DNA of 64,000 nt from the NCBI GenBank assembly GCA_036346395.1, contig CM070599.1, forward strand, positions 28,573,232 to 28,637,231, written 5' to 3'. A program made the position numbers and the translations under genes. This stretch comes from Hsuehochloa calcarea (Eukaryota; Streptophyta; Magnoliopsida; Poales; Poaceae). This document shows positions 54,887 to 64,000 of this stretch, one piece after another; the first letter of the stretch is position 1; each line of letters starts with the position of its first letter. The notes below the pieces were generated by a model. That model was not told where the DNA came from, ran no database searches, and saw nothing but the letters and a program-made list of their open reading frames with translations.

Positions 54887-57076
54887 TGTGACACCTCAAA
54901 AAAATAAAAAATTGAATTTGTTTCAATTTTCATTGAATTTGAAGTTTTTGCCAAATCCGGAAATAACTCACCCAAAATTGTTTTCCTCTTTTGGAAATAC
55001 GCCTTCTTAGTTGGGAGATGTACTCCATGCAGCCCGCCTCCTCCCCTATTCACCCTGTGTCGCGTCAGCGTGAGCTCATGCGCACATCGCCTCTGCCTCT
55101 CGTTGCCTTCGTCTGTGCCAAGCCTTACCAGTGTCGTGCCGCCATCGCCGTTGATCCACGCCGCCGCTTGTTCAATGCGTCGCACCGCTGCTGCTCACTG
55201 CGCCACCTCATGCCGCTCGCGTCAGTGAGATGTAGTCGTCCCTACACCGCCAATGCGATCGCCAGCTTTGTAGCTACCGCACAAAATACGTGTGGCCGCC
55301 CACGCTGTTGCCCACGCGCTGAGTCCGCACTCTCGCCACCACTGTTGCCACTGCCTTCACTCGTGCTTAAAGCCAAAGCCAGCGACTCCTTCCTCTTTAG
55401 CACCGCAACACACCCACATCCCTCTCCATCTTCCCCATCTCCGGCTGGGCCAGGCCATCAATGTCATGCCCAAAATCCCCTTGGTAATCCTCCATCTTCA
55501 ATGTGTCGCCTCCGTCCATGCTTCGTTCCAATCGCCCGCTCCCTTAGCATAGCCTCATGTCAATGATCACATCCTGAGCTCCAAGCCAAGCCTCTTCGCC
55601 TTCGGTTTGCCGTCACCATGCTCCACCTCCTTGTCACCCACTACCATTGTCGCCAGCACGCCACGGACTACCCCGAGCTTCATCAACACCGCCATTGTGT
55701 TCCCCTCACCCCACTGATGCTCATGCACCAACCAATTTGATCAAAGCGCCACTGAAACCTTGCCATGCACTTTACCCTATTCTGGTCATGCACCGCTGCC
55801 ACTGTCGAGCCACCTCTGCCCATGCGGGTGCCCAAAATGGGTTGTTCATGCTCTGTAGATGCTCACCACACCACCATCCGTCGTTGCTTGCGTCACCGTC
55901 GTCGTCATCTCCCCTATCTCAGGTGCCTTGGGAGTGAGCTCCAAGCTCACTTATGCGAGTTGGGCCACGTACCCTATGGGCCGTCGAGACGGGATGGTGA
56001 AGCCAACCCGAGCTGGCTTTTAGCCTAGACAACTAAACTAGGCCGGCCCATTACCATATGGTACTATGCAACTCAAAACTATTCACTGAGGATAAACACT
56101 GTGCAACCCAATAGTAACCAGCCCAAAACCATTACTATTCACCCAAACCTGACTAGGTATTATTTACTGAATCCATTACTATTTAGGAAACCTGATCCGC
56201 TAGGAACAGTAACGATCCGATACTATGCAAACCACCGTTAGGCATGTTTATGTCTGTTTTGACCGTTTCAAAGCCAACTGAACCCAATTTCAACTTTGTT
56301 TGACCCAACCAAACACTGTTTAAACCCTAACCACCCAAACCGTCCTTTCATTAAACCTTTTCCAGATTATTTATTTGCATTTGGTTCACAGCTTGCATTT
56401 TCCAAAAGGTGGGATTTATCTATATTTTCTCTCTTTTACGATAGAACCCAATCTCGACGAGAAGGTCACTGATGGAGCTGACCAAGACCTGAAAATTATG
56501 GAATCGATCAACTTTGGACAATGAGGCAAGTCACAATCCTTGATCATGTTGAGCCCATGTCATTATTATTATCATTACATTCATTATGTTGTTTATGCTC
56601 GTTTATTTACTTATAAAATAATAGTTTAGAATGACATGATGAATAGTTAATTCCTACCACCAATAAGCATGGTTGCGATCTTATAAGCCCTAGTCACATA
56701 ATTTTTTTTACAAACACTAGTAAGGATTTGGCTGCTCGCTAATAGATTTTGGAAAGTAAGTTGAGGGTTGAGACCAAGAAAGTGGACAACTGCAGGTTGG
56801 TCGGGGGCTCATCTTCTCACCCAATAGACTTTGGAAAGTAAGTTGAAGGTGAAATTAAGAAGGTGCACAACCACTAGATGGTTGAGGGTACATCTCCTCA
56901 CTTCAGACAAATAAGTACTAGAACATTGTGCCAAGTGACAGACATAGAACTCGCTCAACCACATGTTTGATAGAGCCAATCTAGCTTAGTACACTACTCA
57001 TTCCGATCGGATATCTATGGGTGGTAGCTGCCCTAGTGGTAAAGGGTAGCCATGGGTTTGAGAAGAGGTGGAAAAT
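54887..57076 (+). repeat. Gypsy-type LTR-like segment A (right end interrupted)
   Basis: Starts TGTGACACCTCAAAAA, a typical large-LTR start. It has a C-rich, Pro-coding middle (55020-55930) and near 56520-56560 a GAGGCAAGTCACAATCCTTG block like GGCAAGTCGTAGAACTTTG in segment B. A partial duplication of about 80 bp lies at 56740-56900 (TTTTGGAAAGTAAGTTGAGG). No CA end was identified before segment B starts, so B may have inserted into it. The open frame 54991-55566 is LTR sequence. Confidence 0.42.
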
Positions 57077-59647
57077 GTAACATCCTAATTTTCGGATCTT
57101 TTTGAAAAAAAAATTAAAATTAAAATAACCAATTGATTTTATTGAATTGTTAAAACTTAATTTGAAATGTCATAAATAAAAAAACAAATTTAATGTGAGT
57201 AAATCAAAATTCAATTAAATAAAAAAATTTATGTGATTTTTCTTGTTTTATCTTGGATTTCCTTTTTCCAAAACCTTGTTATTTCCTTTGAGTTCTTTTT
57301 GTTCCCTTTCAGTTTTCCTGATTTTTGGAGTCCTTTGGAAGCTTTAAAAATAAAATAAACCATTTGCATTTCATTGAATAAATGTAAATCTTAAAGTGAA
57401 ACTTTTAAAAAATGAATGAAAAGATTTTAAATAATTAAAATAAACTTCAAATAAATCAAAAACTATTTTATTTGATCTATTCAAGTCCCTAGGTATTTTA
57501 CAATAATTTATTGTATTTTTGGATTTATTTCATTTTTTGGATTTTCTTTGATTTTCCCTTTTCTTTCCTCTCTCTTCTCTTGCTTGTTGTCTTCCTCCCG
57601 AAGCCAACGCACATGCTCCCTATTTCCGTCCTGAGAGCACTTTGCCCTTCCCTTAGCGCCCTGTCTCCTCCCCTCACCTGCCCTTGACTTTGCCGCACAT
57701 GCCCTGGCTCAACCACTCCCTTCCCCATGCCTCTGCGCTGGCCAACCCGTGCCCATCCCCTTGACCCGGCCGAACCACCCCGTGCCTTTGCCATCAAGCT
57801 TTGCCCCTACGCCTCCCCCTCTCCTATAAAGGGAGCACCAGGACCCCCTCGTTCCCCGCTTGCTTTTCCCTCAATTCTCTCTCTCTCTTGCCCTCGTTTC
57901 GCCATGTTTTGAGCTTGAAGCCGCTCGGTCGAGCTCCTCACACCTCTCCCTCTAGCGCCGCAGTTGAAGCCCCTCTGCCGTCGTGGTCGCCTTCGTTGGC
58001 TTCGCAACCCCGTGTTTGACCCCGAGTGCACCTCTCGCCCCAAAGCGTCGCCGGAGTTCTAGTGTCGTCGTAAGCCAGATCTCGCTGCCACTCTTCCTCT
58101 CGCCGCCGATCGCTCCGTCGAGCCTCGTCGCTAAAACCATGCGCCTTGGGTTTGCCTCGCTCGCCTCTCCCTGTTGCTACCTTCACCGTCGCTTGCCGTG
58201 GCGCGTAGCGCCAGCGAGCCATTGGGCCCAAAGAGTTCCACAACTAGACTTTGCCACGATGCCACTTCAGGTTGTGATCGAAACCTCCTTCCGACCATGT
58301 GGTCGAACCCTCCTTCCGACCATGTGGTGGAAACTTCCTTCCGACCGTGTGATCGAAACCTCTTTGCGACCGTGTGGTCGAAACCTCCTTGCGACCGTGC
58401 GGTCGAAGCCTCCTTCTGATTGTGTTGTCGAACCTCCTTCCGACCGTGTGGTTGAAACCTCCCTATGACCAAGTGGTCGAAGCCCCTCCAACCAGGTGGT
58501 TGAAACTTCCTTCTAACCATGTGTTTTAAAACTTCTGAGAGCACGTTCTACTTCGTTCGAGCTCCGATTCGTGTGATTAAATTTTTTAAATTTATCTAAA
58601 TTCAATATCTTTCAATTGGTTCTAGTTTGGTAACTTTTTGGGATTTTATTTATTTTACTCTTTTCGTATGTATAGATTCCGACGTTTTCGAAGACTTCTT
58701 GGACCCGATGACCGAAGCGTCTCAACTCTTCAACAAAGGCAAGTCGTAGAACTTTGATTATGTCATACCTATTTTATAAAATTATATTATTTTATATCGT
58801 CATGCATTGGTATTTTAATATTAATGATTTTGGGAATAGTTTATTACCTAATTGCCATTATGCCTCCTTGAATAATCGAGAACGACATGTAGCCTTGAAC
58901 AACATAGGTTCGGTTAATCTTAGTTGGACCTATTTAATTAATAATATGGGTGTGTATTATGCTTAGCCATGCTTTAGTTGTACGTTGGTGTTCATGATAA
59001 CATATTCATAAATGTTTAATTTTGGCTTAATGATATATGGAATTATGGCTGAAGCCACTGTTATTAAAATTTGTTGTGTCATGATAAGGGTTTCTATTTA
59101 GTCGGGTTGAACAAAAATGATTTATGCTCGGGCGAGTAGCCGGGTAGTAAAAGGAGGAACATTGCGCGAAGCACATGGGTTGAGGTAGTCTCGCCTGAGC
59201 AATCACTGAGAAATTAACTTTGTGCATCATTGATCTAGGCTTTACTATACAACCACATGTCCAGCGTGGGGTGGACCTAACCAACTAATTAGCAAAGTTT
59301 TGGTTTGGTTCTGTTTGGTCCCCCGATAATCAATTGAAATCCTGACAAGTAGTTAAATAGTTTTCACATGTGGTTTGTTGAGTACATTGTGTACTCAAAC
59401 GTGTTTAATTTTTATCAGAAGGTGTATCAAAAGAATAAATAACACATTGAAGAACTTGTTAGGGTTACGATCACACTTAAGCTTTTTTGTGGAAATTCTT
59501 TGGCTCTTCCGACTGTAAGTTAAAGTTTTGAATTTGAATTGCCCGTACAGTTGCAAAATAGCCGTTAGACCATATTTTAATCAAATTAGTGCCATTCTGG
59601 ACGGTTGCTAGAATCTGGATGACTCTGTTTGAAAAATGAGGCCGTCA
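57077..59647 (+). repeat. Gypsy-type solo-LTR-like segment B (about 2.57 kb)
   Basis: Runs from TGTAACATCCTAATTTTCGG to GAGGCCGTCACA, with TG/CA ends. It has a core promoter CCTATAAAGGG at about 57823-57833 followed by a pyrimidine-rich leader with a CTCTCTCTCTC run. The start resembles the LTR at 15524. No primer-binding site or coding interior follows, so it is probably a solo LTR; no target duplication was recognised. Confidence 0.5.
58262..58530 (+). repeat. Minisatellite of about 24-25 bp in LTR segment B
   Basis: About ten degenerate copies of TCCTTCCGACCGTGTGGTCG with AAACC joiners. GGTCG and CGACC within the unit make it able to form short hairpins. Both strands are open over several hundred bases because the unit lacks stops. 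Confidence 0.8.
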
Positions 59648-60626
59648 CAACTATCATCATAATAACTCGCATCAATACAGAAAGTACTGGAAAAAAAACA
59701 GAGCTGGTGGTGCGAGTTCAAAGTTCAAAGATCTCCCTACCTCGTTGGTACAGACAAACAAAAAATCGATGATTACTGCAGGCTCCATGATAAGTGGATC
59801 TAAACAACAAAACTGACACAAAATATACCCTCTTTCTTATGTCTTTGCGGTTCATTTGCTCGTGAAGACTGAAGTTGGTGCAGCTTTCGTTAGCCTTGAT
59901 TAATTCGAGCGAGATCATGGACCGTGTCTTGCTGCGATGATGGAAGAAAGTCGATGGGCGACTTCCATGGTCGGCCCGGCCGCGATCACGCCGCTATTCA
60001 TCGAAACCATCATGTTTGCGGAGCTTTTACATGGCGCGTCTGCAAGACGCGCCACGCCACGTACCGAGGTCGCGCGCGCATGTGATGTGTTGCGCTGGCC
60101 GGCGTGGTACGGTGTTGAGATATGGACGCGGCATGGGGCGCGCACCGATCCGTCCCTGCCTAACCAGGGACAAATAACACCATAAGTCAGTCGGAGTTTG
60201 ATTGTTAAACCCTGAGTAATTTTACGGTAATATTCTAGGAACTAATCGTGTTGTCCCCATGAATTCTAAAAAAATGAAAACAAAAGACAAATAACCCCAT
60301 AAGTCAGTCGGAGTTTGATTTACCTACTAATGAGTATATGGTTGTTTGGCATGCCCCTAGCTCCCCCTTCTTGTTGACTCAATTTGTGAGAGGTGCATCT
60401 ATGCATCACTGTTTAAAAATCGCATACATATTAAAGCAAGAATGAAGGGCGGATGATGATTAATTACTTCTTCCCTTGTTCCAAGATTTGTGCAATTTTG
60501 CACTGGGAGGGTGATACATATAAGCATTACTCGCCAATTGTTTTTCGTTGATGTGGACCTCGTGGCATGCCACCTCGGCTATGGACCAACGCAGGCGTGG
60601 TTAATTGAACCACACCATATCACTAC
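59648..60626. other. Intergenic region, unclassified
   Basis: No gene is recognised. A direct repeat CATAAGTCAGTCGGAGTTTG occurs at 60181 and 60298, which may mark the ends of a small insertion. The 59940-60170 part is GC-rich without domains. Confidence 0.35.
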
Positions 60627-60844
60627 TGTTGAATAATAATCATTGGGACGATGAACGGTAATACAATCATACAATAACGCAATTAATCAATAACACCAGA
60701 GTCGCCAAATGAGAGAGAACACCAGAAGACTTTATTAATGAATCAGGGGTGATTACAGGGGTGCACTGCCTCTCTATTTATAGACTAACCCCACAGGGGC
60801 AATTTTGGTATTTGCCCATACTAAATCTTCTAGATTTCTTAACA
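60627..60844 (-). repeat. 3' LTR of copia element C
   Basis: 218 bp; minus-strand TGTTAAGAAATC to TTATTCAACA. It has a TATA box GTCTATAAATAG (about 60776-60787) and an AATAAAGTC signal near 60730. The reverse polypurine tract CTCCCCCTTGGGCG follows at 60845. The left flank ACTAC (60622-60626) is the expected target duplication; its partner is outside the window. Confidence 0.78.
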
Positions 60845-63800
60845 CTCCCCCTTGGGCGAATATCTCGGCATGCACATGCCTCATTAAAAACTCCTCCCAA
60901 AAACCCAGTGGGAAAAAGGGATGGAGAAAAGAGTGCATTGCATCCATTTCTTGGATCGCACTTGTTGCCTCATTAAAAACCTTTACGTGAGAAAACTTCA
61001 AGAAAACTCACAAAGGAAAAAAGAGTGCAACATTTGGATCTTCGGGATCATGTAAATCTTCTGGTATTACATATGGGCTATGGTTCAGGGATTCACTCCC
61101 CCTGAACCTTATAACTCACTAAGTCGTCTCATCCCTATGCCTCTAACACATTTGTGGAAGCTAGAGGCTGGGAGAGATTTTGTGAATAGATCTGCTAGGT
61201 TATCACAAGACTTAGCTTTTAACACATTTATCTCTCCGTTCTTCTGAAGTTCATGAGGATAAAAGAATTTGGGAGCAATATGCTTCGTGATATTACTCTT
61301 AACATAGCCCATTTGCATTTGTGCAATACAAGCGGCATTATTTTCATAGATAATAGTGGGGTCATCGATGGTGCTTATGCCACATGACTTCTTGATATGG
61401 CTAATCATCCGCCTAAGCCAAACGCATTCTCATGAGGCTTCGTATAATGCGATTATTTCTAAGTGGTTGGTGGACGTAGCTACCAAAGTCTGTTTAAATG
61501 ATCGCCAAGAGATGGCTGTACCACCACAAAGAAATACAAATCATGTCTGGGATTTCGCATTATGTGGATCAGACAGATATCCTGCATCTGTGTATCCAAC
61601 CATAGACATGTCTTGGTTCTTCGGGTAAAATAATCCAAGATCTTGTGTACCCTGAAGGTACCTGAATACGGTTTTAATGCCAGCCCAATGTCTTCGAGTT
61701 GGAGCTGCGCTATGTCTTGCTAGCAAGTTTACTGCAAAGGCAATATCTGGCCTTGTGCAGTTAGCTAGATACATTAGTGCCCCAATAGCACTTAAATATG
61801 GAACTTCTGGTCCAAGAATTTCCTCATTTTCCATCTTTGGTCTAAAAGGGTCTTTATCCGCTTCTAGAGATCGGACCACCATCGGGGTTTTTACCGGATA
61901 TGATTTGTCCATGTTAAATTTCTCTAGGACTTTCTTGATATATGAGGATTGGTATACAAAAACTCCTTCAGGGAGGTGCTCCAGCTGCAGACCTAAGCAA
62001 AATTTGGTTCGGCCCAAATCCTTCATTTCAAATTCTTTAACCAGATAAGAACTTGCTTCTTTTATATTTTCTATCGTCCCGATGATATTCAGATCATCGA
62101 CATATACTGAAATAATACAGAATCCATTCTAGGATTTCTTTATGAATACACAGGGACAGTCTTCACTATTAGTATATTCTTTCTTCAGGAGGAATTCACT
62201 AAGTCGGTTGTACCACATTCTTCCAGATTGTTTTAATCCATACAACGACCTTTCCGACTTTTGATTGTACATATTTCGATTCACTTTACTTTGATTCGGA
62301 ATCTTTACTCCTTCAGGGACTTTCATATAAATATCAGAATCAAGTGACCCATATAGATATACTGTCACTACATCCATTAACTGCATACATAAATTCATAC
62401 CTGCTGTCATTGATATTAAGTATCGGAACGTTGTTCCACTCATAACAGGAGAATAAGTTTCATCGTAATCAATACCGGGTCTCTGCGTGAAACCTTGTGC
62501 CACCAATCTCGCTTTGTATCTCACCACCTCATTATTTTCGTTTCTCTTAGGACGAAACCCATTTGCATCCTCTGTGGAATACCTTGGGTGGTGTTTGGGC
62601 TATCGGGCTAAACACTTTTCTTTTATTCAGCGAGAGTAATTCTGCCTCAATTGCTTCCTTCCATTTACCCCAGTCTGAACGCTTCTGGCATTCAGCTAAG
62701 GACTTTGGTTCTGGATCCAGTTCAAAGTTTCTAGCAATTTTAGAGGCGAAGTAGATGTCGACAACTGTAGTTTTCCTTTTATATAGTTCTCCTGATTCAA
62801 CAAAATTAGTGGATATTTCTTCATTCATTTCGTCCAGCTCCTCGTGATTTCCCACAACAACGGAGTCTGGTTGTTCAAATCGATGTTAGGCTGTCTTGCG
62901 CGCAATTGTATTGGGTTTACTATCTTCAGGATTATTTCCTTCAGGGGTATTTTTAACTTCAGGTTGATTCTCTTTAACTGACCGGGAAGATGTCTTATTG
63001 AGTTCTATTTTCTGCGGACGTCTCCGCGGAATTGAGGCCTCATTCTCCGGTGCTCTCCCCCTCTTCTTCACATGAGGGGTTGGAGTGGTTCGAGTATCCT
63101 TCTGGGGTATTTCTACTCTCTTTGGAGCATTTGCTGCTGGTATATAAGACTTTGTTACTCCCTTCTGATCAGTGAATGCATCTGGCAAGTTATTTGCAAT
63201 TTGCTGCAGGTTTATTATTCGCTGAACTTCTAGTTCAGCTTCTTTAGTGCGTGGATCCAGGGCCTGAATGCCTGAGGCATTCCAATCTATTTCTCGGCAT
63301 TTATCTATTCCTCCCCCTAATGCCGGGAAATTTTCTTCATCAAAGATACAATCGGCATGGCGGGCCGTAAACATGTCTCCCGTGGTAGGTTCAAGATATT
63401 TAATAATCGATGGGGACTCAAAACCGACATATACTCCCAACTTCCGGTGGGGGCCCATGGTTGTACGTTGTGGTGGTGAAATTGGCACGTATACAGTACA
63501 GCCAAATTTTCGCAGATGGGAAATACTTGGTGCTTTCCCACGCACTAGTTGCAAAGGGGAAAATTGATGGTATGCAGTTGGTCTTAAATTTATTAGTCTT
63601 CTTGCATGCAACACCGCATGACCCCAACAAGCGGTGGGAGCCTACTGCTCGCAGAGAGGGTCTAGCAATTAGCTTAATTCTTTTGATAAATGACTCTGCA
63701 AGGCCATTCTGAGTGTGGACATGCGGTACAGAATGCTCTACCTTAATACCTAAAGCTAAACAATAGTCATTAAATGCCTTAGAGGTAAACTCACCGGCAT

Positions 63801-64000
63801 TGTCCATTCTAATGGACTTAATTCTTTCATCTGGAAAGTTGGCCTTTATTCTGATTATTTGGGCTATTAGTTTAGCAAAGGCGTGGTTCCTAGTAGACAG
63901 CAGGCATACATAGGACCACCTAGTAGAAGCATCTAATACGACCATAAAATATCTAAAAGGGGTTGAATAGGTCCACAGATATCACCTTGTATTCTCTCCA
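60845..64000 (-). pseudogene. Ty1/copia element C pol (continues past the window)
   Basis: Minus-strand order from the right: integrase core (63418-63945) with catalytic residues in VVLDASTRW, IRMDNAGEF and NGLAESFIKR; integrase C-terminus and linker (62886-63614, GVYVGFESPSIIKYLEP); RT start (62547-62855, LAECQKRSDWGKWKEAIEAE); RT palm (62129-62527, RYKARLVAQGFTQRPGIDYD; a Tyr replaces the usual Phe in VYLYGSL); RT/RNase H connection (61541-62026, LGLQLEHLPEGVFVYQS); RNase H (61109-61408, ENNAACIAQMQMGYVKSN; KHIAPKFFY). It belongs to a different copia lineage from A and B. At least five frame breaks make it a pseudogene. Gag, protease and the 5' LTR lie beyond 64000. Confidence 0.87.

Noticed and set aside
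54991..55937. Pro/Ser/His-rich ORFs as genes
   Set aside because: They sit in a gypsy-type LTR-like segment, with no introns or domains visible.
58131..58544. Minus-strand protein of repeated HGRKEVS-like units
   Set aside because: It is the shadow of the 25-bp minisatellite in the LTR.

Overview
The window is nuclear DNA from a grass. The evidence is a cluster of miR2118-family hairpins, one intron-containing plant glutathione transferase gene of the TCHQD class, and dense nested plant transposons (Ty1/copia, Ty3/gypsy, a Mutator-like element, a LINE, MITEs). I cannot name the species. Apart from transposon genes I find only one convincing host protein gene.

The core (about 2.2-50.7 kb) is a tandem MIR2118 cluster on the minus strand. 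Seven units each hold two or three hairpins about 160 bp long and 230-250 bp apart. To the right of each set, upstream for minus-strand transcription, lies one TATA box about 80-100 bp away. Further right come a conserved upstream block and, in most units, a decayed copy of the 3' end of a TCHQD glutathione transferase gene. The intact TCHQD gene (49.1-50.7 kb) sits at the right end, directly beyond unit 7. This suggests that the cluster grew by segmental duplication of an ancestral MIR2118 plus TCHQD-3'-end block. I count 17 hairpins. Fifteen keep a full 22-nt miR2118-like site; one (7.15 kb) has lost it by a 16-bp deletion and one (2.2 kb) is heavily diverged. In grasses miR2118 starts 21-nt phasiRNA production in pre-meiotic anthers.

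Transposons are nested in the cluster. A degenerate gypsy complex (13.2-20.2 kb) lies between units 4 and 5. Copia A (21054-26322, LTRs 122-125 bp, TSD TTAGT) splits the unit 5 upstream region. A 10.3-kb Mutator-like element (28702-38967) with long terminal inverted repeats and a perfect 9-bp TSD sits in the unit 6 GST remnant. It carries a broken transposase, a plant-mobile-domain gene, a 22-copy minisatellite and a third ORF. A non-autonomous copia-like element (about 39.16-41.45 kb) and a LINE fragment follow. Copia B (43345-48435, TSD ATATA) is inserted exactly in the TATA box of unit 7. MITEs and a solo-LTR-like segment lie between units 3 and 4.

Right of TCHQD (50.7-64 kb) there is repeat-rich intergenic DNA, a Stowaway MITE, two large gypsy-type LTR-like segments (54.9-59.6 kb), and a third copia element on the minus strand (60627 to beyond the window end). 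The left 2 kb has a 21-bp repeat, very G-rich tracts, a GC-rich possible orphan first exon and a small rearranged LTR element.
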